A stretch of 64,000 nucleotides of DNA from Batillaria attramentaria. Lineage: Eukaryota; Mollusca; Gastropoda; Batillariidae. The notes beneath the pieces are model-generated. The model did not search any database and was not told the DNA's origin. It was given only the letters and a program-made list of their open reading frames with translations. Location: contig JACVVK020000036.1 of assembly GCA_018292915.2 (NCBI GenBank), positions 565,001 to 629,000 on the forward strand, read 5' to 3'. This document shows positions 37,501 to 48,186 of the stretch, one piece after another; position 1 is the stretch's first letter; each line of letters starts with the position of its first letter. Position numbers and translations under genes: made by a program.

Positions 37501-40500
37501 AATCAAGGATGTTGTCACTCAGGGTAAGTATCTCCAATAATGCTGCGACTTGTCTTTGTTAAGGAGGGATCCGTGTAATCTGAACACAGTTTTTGTTGCG
37601 TTTTGAAATCATACTGTATCCGAGGGAGGGGGGGGGGGATCAAACCTGCTAGCAAAGGTGAAAGAACAATACTTTAAGAAAGAACAATACTTTAAGATGA
37701 CAAATTTTATCTCTTCAGTCTTGAGCGGAAATGTACATTTTTCGATGAGGGTTAAAATTCATATTTATTCATACGTGATTTACGGATCAAGATGCTGACA
37801 TTTATTATGTCGAATAAAGATTCAGGTATTTATAATGTCACTTGAAGACCCTAATATCTATTATATGATTTGTCTCTTGTCTCCAGGACCTGGTCTGACC
37901 TTCGTCGTGTACCCGAAGCCGTTGCTAAGCTGCCCATCTCCCCACTGTGGGCTGTTCTGTTCTTCCTCATGCTCTTCACCATCGGTCTTGACAGCCAGGT
38001 AGGCATCGAGTCCATCCCTTGTTACCATGACAACTATGTACGCTTTCCCCGTCAGTTAACTCTGCCTCAGGCGCCTGTACCGGTTAGTGTTAAGACTGAG
38101 CAGCCTTCACGTTTAACTCACAGGGTTTTTTGTGCACGAAGTTACTTTAAAATATGAAGATAAGCAGACCCCAGAGTAAAAACAAAAAAAGGTAATATTT
38201 TGAAACAAGCGTTGAAGTAGTTCCTGATTTTTTAAAGCGGAAAAAAAAATTAAAAGCGAAAGATCAATTCCTGAAATCTACTTCAGAAAACTGTAAACAA
38301 TCATTTTTGAATTGACTGCCTCATTTGATAGCTCCTTTATACTTTTTTTTTTCACAGACTAAGGCTTTTATGTACTTGGCTGTATCTGATGTTTATATAT
38401 AATACAAACCTAGATATCTTATATGAGTTTTTGTCTGTGTAGTTAGAAGATTGTAGTTTAAAATTCTCAGTCTTGCACTTAGTGGAACGCTTGTTTGAAG
38501 GCAGTATGCCGACTTCAGTTACGTTTGATTAATCTCGCTCATGCTGACTTTACACAAGTGTTCCTGGTCCTGAACAAAATTTAATATTTACCAGATAAAT
38601 CTCTTACACTTTCATAAGTGTGATAAAATTCCTGTACTTTTGTTTTACATTTATACGTCAATCTGGCAAAGAATGCATTTTCACTGGCGTGTAAAAGAGT
38701 TTCTGTAAAATGTAAAACACAAAATCAAGGAATTCAACAAGACAAAACATTGATTAAATTCTCTTATTGCCTGTACGGCCGAAAGGATTTGTATGCTTCT
38801 TGTGATCATTAGGCGTGACTTGTTTACTCATTGAGCAAGACTCTCCTTTCCCCCATCACCCTGTGCAAGAGATGAAGATATGTGGAACAGAAAGAAATGT
38901 CTCTCACATCTGTCGTGAGAGGCGTTTGCTGGCATTTAGCCCTGTGACCGTGTCTTTGTTGCAAAGCATACACATCCTTTTCTTATTAAACTCTCTTCTA
39001 GAAAATGTGCAATTTTCGGTTCTTTCAAAACCAAAATGTTTTAGTGTTAAAGTGTTTCTGAAAAGAGATTTTTTTTTAATGTGAATAAATGGAGTTGAAC
39101 ACTTGCTTTTTATTTGAAGTTGTTCACAATTTGCAGTAAATTTTTTTCCTAATCAAACTCTTTTGCATGACACTGATTTCCCCCAGCTGATTAGGATTTG
39201 AGAAATATCTAAAACTGGTACAGGTGTTAGAGGTGCCCCAATTTCAGAGGCAGATGATGACACTTTTAAAACACAGCAGGCGCTACAACATCAAAACAGT
39301 AAAAAAAAAAAAAAAAAAAAAAAATCGTTTCTCCTATGCTAATGTTTATCATGTTTGAATGATCATGCTTTCATGCAGCTGTTAAGTGTTTGTGACTTGA
39401 GCCATGGAACCTTTGTTTTGTGTAATTTTTAAAGAAAAACACATGTCTGCTTGTTTGGGGTGTCCATGTCTGCCTCTGAGCAAATTTCATTTTTTTTATT
39501 TCTTTTCTTGATGAAAATGAGGATGCAATCTTGTCCGTTGGTCTTTGCAATCAGTTCTCTCGAATCTGATGTTTCAGTTCACATAAGAACACCGTCTTCC
39601 CACCCCTACACACCAACATTTCTGTTCTCATTCTCTTACCAAAAAAAAAAAAATAATAATCTGTTCAATGATCTGTACAATAATCCGTTCCAATCCAAAA
39701 TGATCTGTTGTTCCTTACTCCTGGAAATCCTCATTTTCAAAACCTTTTCTTCTGTTTCTTTCTTTTCGTTTCATTTTGCTTGAGTCAAAAACCATGCCAA
39801 GTTCTTTTGCAGCAAAAAAAAACGTTTCGTGTGAGAGTGGTTGGCTGAAGTGTGAGAGATGAAGAGATGCGGCTTGTGAGATGGCTGGGTACAAAAAAAA
39901 AAAAAAAATGTTAACCTGCCAAAGGAAAAACATAACGCGGGAGGGGTGGGTTTTTTTTTAAAAACTATTTTCCTTATGATTTTGGCAACACCTTTCAAGA
40001 GACGAGGGAGGGGAAGAAAATTCAAAAAGCTTGATGGACGTGTGTGGTGCGGTTTTGGGATGTGTGGGGGAGAGAGGGGATGTGAGTGAGTGGTCTAAAA
40101 TCAGGTTCCCTGACCCCTGCCCGACGATGACTGAGTATACGCTGTGTCCCGGGAGGTACAGTAGAACACTAGTATGATGTTCATCTGTGAGAACAGAGCA
40201 CAGTTCTGTAGGGTTTTTAAGGTATCACTGTTTAGAAAGGGTGGTGTGAGTTAGGCCATGTTTTTGGGGTTACTGATGTAAGTTAGGTTCAGAATGTGAC
40301 AGGAGTGGGTGGGTTTGGGTTGGGGAATTTGGGGGAGGGGGAGCTGGAGGGGGAGGTGTAGTCTGATGGGAAAAAAAAAAACAATCGAAATTGCTAAATT
40401 TATTTGTACTTCCATTCTCACTGTAATTATTCAACAGACTGGCTTAGCATTTGAATCATTAATGAAATAGACTGAGTAATATACGTAGGGTAGGCTTCTC

Positions 40501-43282
40501 AGTATTAGTCGACAGCTTGCATGTAGCTATGTGTGCTGTGTTTCATAAACTATTCAGCTCTGCTTATTGTGGGAATGCTTTCGTAAACCGTCCTTCTCCA
40601 TGAGACAATGTCCCCTTCTCCATGAGACAATGTCCAGACGAAATCAAAACCACACAGAGGGGTCCACAATAATACATTCAGAATCCTTTGAAAGGTGCAA
40701 ATAAATCTGGACTCGACAAAATATACTCTGAGACTATATGTCAATATGTCAAGACTGGGTGGGGCAGCGGGATAGCGAGGATGGGGGGGGGGGATTTCAC
40801 AAAACAGCATGTTTTCCTCTTACTTGGTACATGTAGTCAGATGGTCGTGGGCGATTAAGAAAGGGTATTGGGAACCAGATGAGAGAATAAAATTCAGTGT
40901 CCAGGTGCAATATACAAGCGATCTAACGGTGGCAAAATGTTCCACTCTCTCGTATTACTACCTCTCCGGAACTCCCCAAGTAAATCAAGGTTCCATCTTT
41001 TAGCCAGCGGAAAACTAGCACCTCATTAGCAAAAAAAAAAAAAAAAATCTCAGTGTATTTTGTCTCATCCAGATTCACAGACCCAAAATCAGATCAAAAT
41101 TATTCTGGGATTAAAACAAAAAACGTTTCCACCAACACAAGGCTTGTATCATTGGAGAGACGGTGATGTTTAATGTTGGTGTTATGATTTTGCATCCCCA
41201 AAGGACAGTGCCCTGATGGCCATGGCAACGGACAGTCACCTGATGTCGCGGCCCTCGTCGCGCCCCGCTAAGTTCCTCCGGCTTGACAGCCGAACCATTA
41301 GAGCGTCACGCTCCATTTGTTCACAGTCACTATTTGAAGCACTCATCGGCGCGGGAAAAACGTTCTTGGGTAATTTCGGTAACAAAAGTTTCTATCCGCC
41401 ACTGACCTTCATCAGAGTTGAGACAAAAATCGCCACTGGCCGTAAACAGGATTTGGTTTTGCTCGATTTTGTCACTTTTTGCCAGTGGCAGTTGTTTGGG
41501 ATTTCCGTTTTTGTCTTTTTGTGTTTGGGTCCTCCATTTTTCTTAAAGCGCGACAGCTATGAAAATTCCAAAAGTTGTTCAGTGTCAGTGTTAGAGGTAT
41601 TCTGTACTCTGAGTCATCGAACGACAAATGAATGCATGGACTTCAAGTTTCTGTTTTATTTCCCGTGGTCAAAGTTTTATAAACAGCAGACGAAGAAGAA
41701 GAAAGAATTGAGAAAACCCATGCTTTCTGACTTTCTGTGCTGTCGTCAGTTCTAAGAACTTCCAGGGTGCAGTATATCTCACGCTAGAACCAAATGCTTC
41801 AAATGGTGCTGTGATTAACCGAACTGATAGAAAATAGGCTGATATTCCACTTGAAAGTAGTACGATTTGACTGACCGCGCTACAGGGATAAACAAATAAT
41901 TCAAGGCAGGCATTACACAGGCAAGGTGCAAACCAAGGTGTTACTGGTATTTCGAGCGACCGCTGTTCGTTAAGATAAACACAAGCAAAACCCTAAAACG
42001 CTAAGGAAACCTGTTTGGCTGTATCTGGGTCCACAGACGAAGGCAAAAATAATATGCCTGCGCAACCACTGCCCCCTCCGCCTCCCCCCCTCCCCCCAAC
42101 CCCCCCCCCCCAAAAAAAAAAAAAAAAAAAAAGAAGTAATAAAAGAAATGCCTTCGTCTGTGGATTTAGGTTCAGCTGAGTATGTTTGCTTTGTGTTTTT
42201 GTGTTTGTCTGCATTTTCCTGACAAGGGGCGTAATCTCGGAATGAAGCCGGTAGCACTTGTTATGTACCCTGTTGTGTCTTGAATATTTTGCTCATCCCT
42301 CTATCAGTATTATCATTTGTATTTCTACAGTCTATGTACACATGTGTTTGTCTGTCTGTGTTCACAAGGGCCGTTTTACATACATATGTCTTATTATCAC
42401 AAAAAGTTCAATCTTTTCTTTCTTTCAAATCTGATTAAATATTTCAGTTCCATTTCAAAATATTGAGTCAGTGTCTATTTTTTTTTCCAAAACGAATTTT
42501 CATAATATTTTACTTCAGTTTGAACAAAACGTGCCATTTACAGCAGAAGATATCATAGGCACACAACGTTTGTGAACACAATCTTGTATTTCATTGTCAT
42601 ATTTTTAGTTGTCTCATACATGCAGAGGGTTGTCACAATTCTGAATATGATTAAAGCCTTCTATTAAAAAAAAAAATTCCATTGAAACTTGACGGAAATT
42701 GTTTAGACAACCTTTTGCATGGAAACCATCGCCCATTCACCAACCCGCTTTTTGTGTGTGTCCGAAAACACGTTCATTGCATTTAGGATCACTTTTCGGT
42801 GTGTTTAGTCCGAGTTCGAAAACCGGATAGTAGGAAAAGAAGGAAACCCAGTAGATGCGTGACTGAAAACGACTTACGTACCTCACTGTACACGATGACT
42901 GCTTGTTCTTGGGGTTCCCAGTTTTGGGTTCGAATCCTGGTTCAAGAGAGTTCACGGTGAAAAAAAAAATCTTAGACACAGTTTGTATAGCGGTTGGTGA
43001 CTTGGGAAAGAGTGTTGAACTGTTCTGTTTCATTTTTTGGTTTGCAGCAAATTGTAGAGCTTTCCCGACATTTGGCTTTACTAATTATGTTCTCCTATCG
43101 TGTGTGCAGTTTGGAATGTTTGAAACAATGACCAGCGCATTCATTGACGAGTTCCCTCAACTGCTGAGAAACAAAAAGGTTCTCTTCACCGCTGTCATGT
43201 GCATGATCGAGTTTCTGCTGGGCATCCCTTGCGTGTTCCAGGTAAATATATATACATTTGTATATACATGTATGTCAAATGC

Positions 43283-43375
<93 letters not shown>

Positions 43376-44816
43376 GATCTGCGATTGCAGGATTTGTAAT
43401 CTTCAAGCGGTGAAAATAAAACTTTTTCTAACGAAACTTTTGATTAGAAGTTGAAGAAAGCGGTTGAAACGACACTTTTGATTGGTAGTTGACGTAAGCG
43501 GTTGAAACGACACTTTTGAAACAAGACTTTTGATTGGAAGTTAAAGCTACCTTTAAGTCCGATAACCAATCGGGCGTCGTTCTTGTGGTTCAAATAGCTT
43601 GAATTTTAACCATCTCTTTTATTTGTTTGCAGGGTGGAATCTACATCCTTCAGATCATGGACTGGTACTGTGCTACATTCTCCCTCATGCTGCTGTCCCT
43701 GACTGAGGTGCTCGTCATTTCCTGGATCTATGGTAAGTGTCCTCGCTCGATTCTTTGAATCCTCGAAATGCCCATGTTCCCGGCATTGTGTACGTTCACA
43801 AATTGTTAGGAGCTGTGCTTGTGGTGCCTACCTTTGTACCACTTAGAAACACACAAACTTGCAGCCTCACATAGGCTAGCATTGACCACCCAGAAGCAGG
43901 AACAGGAGGGGTGGGTGGGTGTTTGGGGATTTAACGTCCTTTTCCACCACATACGGGTGATATCAAAGACGGGGCAACGATGAAAGAGCCAGCACAAATA
44001 TTTAGCCCCAGCCGGGATACGGGCTCACGACCCGAGCATTAGAAGTCCAACGCTCTACCATTCGGCCTCCCCGACTCCCCACAGGAACAGGAATAATAGT
44101 TATTGACCAAATAATAATAATAATTATAATAATAATAAGGTCCTTATCGTGTTTGTGTGTTGATTAGGCGTGACTGCTCAGTACTTGTTCAAACATGCAA
44201 ATTACAATGTTGTCTTCATCTGTTCTTCCTAATAGGTGTTAACCGATTCTACAAGGACATCGAGCTGATGATCGGCTACAAGCCTTCAGTGTACTGGAAA
44301 GTCCTCTGGTGCTTCGTCACCCCAGCCACCATCCTCTTCATCTGGATCTTTTCCGTCTCCCAGTTGGCCCCAGTCACCTACGGCACCTACAACTACCCCA
44401 CCTGGGCCATCGTGTTCGGCTGGGGTCTCGGCCTCATCTCCCTCTTGCCCCTGCCTGTCGTCGCGATCCACAGCATCTGCAAGGAGAAGGGCACTCTGTG
44501 GCAGAGAATCAAGAAGCTGTCCCGTCCCGCTGACAACTGGGGACCCGCCCTGCCCGAGAACCGTGAAGAGTGGCTGGCCACCTTCGATGCCAACGACTGC
44601 CGTCGCCCGCAGCTGGCTTTCTCTGTTGTGTCCCAGCCCATCTACAGTCCCAAGAAGGCGTCAGGGGCTGCCCCCCATCATCACCATCAAGGGGCTTCCC
44701 CTGAGCAGAGGAACTTGCTCTCAGACTCCGTGCAGTCGGACCTTCCCCTTGGGGCTAGTGCAGACTTCACCAGCATGTTCACGAACGGACAGAAGCCCCC
44801 CGTGTCAAACTGCTGA
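26594..44816 (+). CDS. SLC6 sodium/chloride-dependent transporter, glycine-transporter type (SLC6A5/SLC6A9-like), whole coding span
   Basis: Ten coding exons: 26594-26629, 34229-34418, 35235-35364, 35695-36001, 36294-36426, 37160-37523, 37887-37998, 43110-43241, 43633-43732 and 44236-44816, with an alternative first exon at 31047-31070. All introns are GT-AG, and phases agree once a few one-base indels are allowed, giving about 695 residues. TM1 carries [16 protein letters not shown]2 has the conserved Cys pair ([10 protein letters not shown]) and six N-glycosylation sequons; TM6 carries [19 protein letters not shown]8 has the Asp-Ser pair of the Na2 site. Known for the family: plasma-membrane uptake of an amino acid or amine driven by Na+ and Cl-. 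The GVKSSG before TM5, the KVWGDAA before TM6 and the C-terminal [10 protein letters not shown] recall vertebrate GlyT1 most closely. Exact substrate is inferred; a broader neutral amino-acid transporter is possible. Confidence 0.93.
26964..27116 (+). mobile_element. SINE family A
   Basis: Complete except for the first few head bases, ending in the aaacccccaaacaccc tail. It lies in the transporter intron after exon 1a. Confidence 0.88.
27147..27300 (+). mobile_element. SINE family A
   Basis: Same-strand copy 30 bases after the previous one, starting ggggagccggggtggccgaa; the tail passes directly into a (CA)n tract. Confidence 0.88.
28221..28380 (-). mobile_element. SINE family A, diverged
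   Basis: Minus-strand copy with tail gtgggtttaacgtcatttt and a diverged head; in transporter intron 1. Confidence 0.75.
28430..28468. repeat. (TTG)n trinucleotide repeat
   Basis: About 12 TTG units; a shorter (GTT)n is at 27918-27937. Confidence 0.93.
28540..30900. other. Transporter intron 1 (5' part), no element recognised
   Basis: Contains a T/G-rich stretch at 29160-29370 and two related segments, 28818-28860 and 29918-29956, sharing cagtc...atgccgtagtt and ttcctgtt.ttgtctaag. ACTG/CAGT is unusually frequent (nine in 29821-29940). Confidence 0.4.
30921..30928 (+). promoter_or_regulatory. TATA-like element for first exon 1b
   Basis: ATAAAAGG sits in a GC-richer context about 30 bases before a pyrimidine-CA-type start (cattcatcg at about 30951), which would give a 5' UTR of about 95 bases before the ATG at 31047. 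Placement is inferred from spacing. Confidence 0.4.
31047..31070 (+). CDS. Transporter alternative first exon 1b (coding part)
   Basis: ATG at 31047 opens 8 codons (MGLFKGKE) and ends at a gtaagg donor at 31071, again in phase 0, so it splices to exon 2 exactly as exon 1a does. A TATA-like ATAAAAGG lies 119 bases upstream of the ATG. Alternative promoters giving different short cytoplasmic N-termini are known in vertebrate glycine transporters; here it is inferred from sequence only. Confidence 0.65.
31071..34228 (+). other. Transporter intron 1 (after exon 1b)
   Basis: No exon or full transposable element was recognised. The interval holds short G and C homopolymers (33547-33560, 33730-33750) and stretches dense in ACTG/CAGT, clearest at 32521-32640. 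Confidence 0.5.
34229..34418 (+). CDS. Transporter exon 2: cytoplasmic N-terminus and TM1
   Basis: Follows a pyrimidine tract and cag at 34226-34228 and ends at gtgagt after Gly-Gly-G (phase 1). It codes for an acidic, serine-rich N-terminal stretch and then the TM1 signature with the unwound [12 protein letters not shown] segment that binds Na+ and substrate in this family. Both alternative first exons join here. Confidence 0.93.
34527..34573. repeat. (TC)n microsatellite
   Basis: About 23 TC units, 110 bases after transporter exon 2. Confidence 0.95.
34634..34680 (-). mobile_element. SINE family A, tail fragment
   Basis: Only the 3' tail is present (gggagtttaacgtccttttc), 5'-truncated; in the intron after transporter exon 2. 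Confidence 0.75.
35235..35364 (+). CDS. Transporter exon 3: TM1 end, TM2 and first intracellular loop (contains indels)
   Basis: Between cag (35232-35234) and gtgact (35365) the exon matches the family's TM2 region, but only by switching frames: AFLVP, then YVIFLM, then CGMPLF, then [19 protein letters not shown] and SPLFK. Relative to the family this needs one base missing after GTGCC, one extra C in ATGCCTG, one T missing before CATGGAG, and one G missing at the donor to complete the split glycine codon. As given, the reading frame is broken. Flanking exons are intact, so consensus error is the likeliest cause. Confidence 0.85.
35695..36001 (+). CDS. Transporter exon 4: TM3 and extracellular loop 2
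   Basis: Starts after ttgcag and ends at gtaagt in phase 2. It codes for TM3 with the conserved YYN motif, then EL2 with the [10 protein letters not shown] disulfide pair and sequons NST, NAT, NGT, NYT, NVT and NKS. The loop ends in SEQFWE, matching the EL2 end of glycine transporters. Confidence 0.93.
36294..36426 (+). CDS. Transporter exon 5: end of EL2 and TM4
   Basis: Bounded by gcag and gtaagg, phase 2 in and phase 0 out. It codes for [20 protein letters not shown] followed by TM4 and the CKGVKSSGR motif before TM5. Confidence 0.93.
36820..36996 (+). mobile_element. SINE family A
   Basis: Full-length copy in the intron before transporter exon 6, with the gggtggccgaatggtagagc head and the aaacccccaaacaccc tail. 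Confidence 0.88.
37160..37523 (+). CDS. Transporter exon 6: TM5, TM6 and TM7
   Basis: Bounded by cccacag and gtaagt, phase 0 in and phase 1 out, 364 bases without interruption. It includes [17 protein letters not shown] (TM5), the [13 protein letters not shown] and [17 protein letters not shown] segments (TM6 substrate and ion site), and TM7 [14 protein letters not shown]. It is the longest uninterrupted exon of the membrane core and the best single query for orthologue searches. Confidence 0.95.
37887..37998 (+). CDS. Transporter exon 7: EL4 and TM8 (one-base deletion)
   Basis: Bounded by ctccag and gtaggc. It starts [10 protein letters not shown], then needs one missing C (TACCC before GAAGCC) to continue [12 protein letters not shown] and TM8 ending GLDSQ. 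The GLDS residues include the Asp-Ser pair expected at the Na2 sodium site. Without the missing base the exon is out of frame with exon 8. Confidence 0.9.
37999..43109 (+). other. Transporter intron 7, 5.1 kb
   Basis: Mostly AT-rich unique-looking sequence with poly(A) tracts at 39301-39324 and 41032-41047, a 22-bp direct duplication at 40588-40632, and an imperfect inverted repeat at 41976-42215. An open frame at 41216-41755 (179 residues) has no recognised domain and is not bounded by splice sites in a phase that would fit the gene. Confidence 0.5.
43110..43241 (+). CDS. Transporter exon 8: end of TM8 and TM9
   Basis: Bounded by tgtgcag and gtaaat, 44 whole codons, phase 0 both sides. It codes for [19 protein letters not shown] followed by TM9 ending GIPCVFQ. 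A long (CA)n tract starts 45 bases into the following intron. Confidence 0.93.
43284..43373. repeat. (CA)n microsatellite
   Basis: About 45 uninterrupted CA units in transporter intron 8. Confidence 0.95.
43633..43732 (+). CDS. Transporter exon 9: TM10
   Basis: Bounded by tttgcag and gtaagt, phase 0 in and phase 1 out. It codes for [20 protein letters not shown] and the rest of TM10, ending WIYG. The next intron holds a SINE with target-site duplication. Confidence 0.93.
43908..44081 (-). mobile_element. SINE family A with 11-bp target-site duplication
   Basis: Flanked by caggaacagga at 43897-43907 and 44082-44092. It sits in the last transporter intron, about 150 bases before exon 10. Confidence 0.92.
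44236..44816 (+). CDS. Transporter exon 10: TM11, TM12 and C-terminus with stop
   Basis: Follows taatag and reads 192 codons to TGA at 44814-44816. It codes for [17 protein letters not shown]11 and TM12, then a cytoplasmic tail with [17 protein letters not shown], a short His run and the end PVSNC. GC-rich third positions contrast with the AT-rich introns. Confidence 0.94.
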
Positions 44817-47175
44817 TCGTTCAGGGGATCATAAGACTTAGATAGGACTATCAGACTACACAGCTTTGGCTGGCTGTCCTCGTTGCCTGCTGACAGAAAT
44901 GAGATGCTGTTGCAACGGCGGAGCGGTCCGGTCCAAGAGACTGAACAAAACGCTCTTAGTGCATCAAAAGAAGTCCAGTGTGAAGATGAGACGTGTGGGA
45001 GAGACTGATTGCGTGGATGGGGGAGAGAGAGAAAGAGAAAGAGAGAGAGAGAGAGAGTTTCATTCTTATTCATCATCTGGTCGGCTCAGGGATCAAGCCA
45101 CTCAGCGTTTAGTGAAACTGGAGGTAAAGCGTGGTGGAACAGAAGTAAATCCCAGCAAAGACTCTCAGTCCTAGCACACCCAAGCACGCTGAAGATCTGT
45201 GTCCCACCCTCGCTGAGCATGACGCGTAGTCGCCCAACCGATAACACAGTGGGATCAGGAGAATGGCATTCCAGCTTAGCCCAGTGTTCGAAGAGACTGT
45301 CTTTGAACTACAGCCCGTCTATTTCATCGTCCACTTGAAACGGGAGTTCAAGAACTGGAACGTCCTTCACTGGGCAAAGCTAGACCTCGATGCAAAGCAA
45401 CAATGAATGACTTGACGAAGCTGTTTGAACCATCACTATCCAGAGAGACAAAAGTCGTTTCATGCCCACGTCCATTTTCATAATGTACGAATGCGGGAAA
45501 CTGCTGTCGGTACAAAATTATTAGTTTTATAACACGGCCTACCCTTGTCTTTTCACATTAACGATGTATTACGTCACTGATGGTTGTTTTTCGCAATGTC
45601 ATTTCGGCGGTTTGTACATAATTCATGAACGTATTTAAATGTCGAAGATCATTGTTCAAGGTATCATTTCAGAGTTTGACTTGCAGAGCATTTTGATGTG
45701 AGTGACTGGAATACTCAAGCAAGCTGTTGTTGCCTACTTTACTTACAGAATCTCAGAACAAGTATCCCTGTTTCCCAAACCCTTTTGTCGTGGCTAAAGA
45801 AATCTTTTGACTGAAAGCATAATAGTCGTTAAAGCTCGAATGTTTGTAGTGAACGCCTTGCCACCCGGCTGTGAGTGTACGAACACCACTATTTCAATCA
45901 TTCTCTGATACTTTCTGACCTTCTGAGCACAGGCGCAAAAATCACGAAATTTGTCTCTGAGCTCTCTCAGAGAAACGAAAACGCTAAAATGCACTATCCC
46001 ATAATCTCTCCGAGTTTGCTAAAAACACCTTGACATCGTCAAATTCTCAGATAAAGCCAAAATGTTCTTAGTTACAGTGTAATCTCGAGACGACTGGAAT
46101 TTTCAGGATCTTCATCTGGGCAAGCTAGTCTTGTGACGCCTGTATATGTGATATTTAATTACAGTGAACTGATGAAATCTCACACTAGTCTCCGTAATTC
46201 CAACCAGGGTGCCGATGCTATGACAAGTCTACCATTTCAAACAGTTTTAGGAAAAATCTTTGTAAATGAAGCGAACGGACTTAAATGAGAAAGGATCGGA
46301 AACTTACATTTTCTGTATTCTTTCTTGCACCTTTTCAGAAAATTGCTGTCTGATTGGAAATGACAAATTTCGAAATCCCGTACTCGTTCAATCTTGCCAG
46401 GACAGCTTTTCTGTGATAAACAGCCGTCGAACATGTTTCCACGTAAAGGGGAATTTTGATGACCATACCTTTTGTCAATATTGACAGTACAAAGACCGTC
46501 TGCAATGGAATGGTCAACTCGCAAAACTGAGAATCTCATATGTCATTCGGTTTACTCATTTTGCACTCTTGTGCAGATGTTGCTCGTGCATTTAGCTTTG
46601 TAAACGTTGCTTGTATCGTGGTTTTGTTAAGTTTTTATTTGTAAGTGGGTGACTGTAGTCCGTAACAGCATCGAAGTACTTGTATGTGTGTGTGGATGTG
46701 TGCGTGTGTGTGCGTGTGTGAGGAAGAGAGTCATATGTGAATCGCAGAGAACTGATAAACTCAAATTCATGTATTGTTTAGATTTGATATGAAATTTCGC
46801 GTGACAATGATGAAAAACAAAATGTATAGATGATGTGTGAGGCCATTGTTAGTTTTGGGGTGCAGAAAAGGGTGGCGTACTTCCTTCAGAAAATCTCTTT
46901 GAAAACAAATCTATTTCACGGCGTTTAGCAACTACTTTTCCAACGCTGTGTTGTATTTTATTCCACTAGAGTTGATCTCAAGTGTGTCTCTTAAGACATA
47001 TCACGTGTCTCAACGGACCAATCATCTTCTATTGTAGTTTATTGCTGTTTATCATTTATTATTTTGTATGCCTCAGGGTTGGTCCGACTAGTCTGGGACA
47101 TTTTTATTTTCGCCATTGACATGAAGAAAATGATGTTTTGCACTGTTGAAAAATAAAAAAGAATAACTTAAATGA
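44817..47175 (+). other. Probable 3' UTR of the transporter gene
   Basis: About 2.3 kb with no credible reading frame and few repeats apart from a GA tract near 45025-45057. It ends just after AATAAA at 47152. UTR assignment is inferred from the absence of other features and the position of the poly(A) signal. Confidence 0.5.
47152..47157 (+). terminator. AATAAA polyadenylation signal, transporter gene
   Basis: A canonical AATAAA lies 2.3 kb after the stop, followed by A-rich then GT-rich sequence, the usual arrangement of a cleavage site with a downstream GU element. The (GT)n tract at 47217 may act as that element. Confidence 0.45.
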
Positions 47176-47215
47176 ACTTATGCCGTGTGTGCGATTTGTG
47201 AGCTAAGAATGATGG

Positions 47216-47216
<1 letters not shown>

Positions 47217-47275
<59 letters not shown>

Positions 47276-47356
47276 GCTGAGACAATCTCTGAAGCAAACT
47301 TCAAGAATTTTGCAAAAACAAGCTCTAGAAGAGAAAACACCGCAACTATTATTGGC

Positions 47357-47394
<38 letters not shown>

Positions 47395-47401
47395 CAGTGT
47401 G

Positions 47402-47466
<65 letters not shown>

Positions 47467-47473
47467 CAGTGTG

Positions 47474-47508
<35 letters not shown>

Positions 47509-47590
47509 TGCTGAGACAATCTCTGAAGCAAACTTCAAGAATTTTGCAAAAACAAGCTCTGGAAGAGATAACACCGCAACTATTAATTTT
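47217..47590. repeat. (GT)n array with a duplicated 80-bp unique block
   Basis: A block starting ttgctgagacaatctctgaa occurs at 47272-47355 and again at 47509-47590, nearly identical, separated by (GT)n with two copies of gtatcagtgtgtgtgtgcgt. Confidence 0.92.
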
Positions 47591-47717
47591 TTTAACAGCA
47601 CTAATTTTCTGATGTGCATGTATTGCTTGGAGATTAACATGATTTATGTCAGTAACAGCAGACAGACATCTGTGCTACCGTCGTGTGACTCGTGGAATGT
47701 TGCTTGGAAACACTGAC

Positions 47718-47719
<2 letters not shown>

Positions 47720-47775
<56 letters not shown>

Positions 47776-47779
47776 GTGG

Positions 47780-47812
<33 letters not shown>

Positions 47813-47839
47813 ACACACACACACGCACACGCACGCACG

Positions 47840-47887
<48 letters not shown>

Positions 47888-47944
47888 ATGATACCGTGGC
47901 ACACACACACACACACACGCACGCACGCACACACACACACACCG

Positions 47945-48010
<66 letters not shown>
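47720..48010. repeat. Long imperfect (CA)n array
   Basis: About 290 bp of CA broken by ccgtggc, cgcacgca and ccatgataccgtggc; the ccgtggcacac unit recurs. Confidence 0.95.
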
Positions 48011-48012
<2 letters not shown>

Positions 48013-48141
48013 ACCATAGATTTACCACGTGCAAAAGTGAAATAAACAAAAGAGCTACCTATGTGCTGTTATACGTGAGAGTCCTTCTGAGTGGTGAGTT
48101 TTGTCGTGAATGTCAGTTACAGTCGCTGTTATCGTGTCCTC

Positions 48142-48186
<45 letters not shown>

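Noticed and set aside
31047..44816. The transporter as a processed pseudogene because of its frameshifts
   Set aside because: It has introns, consistent splice phases, a plausible promoter and an intact 364-base exon 6 and 581-base exon 10; isolated homopolymer indels fit sequencing error better.
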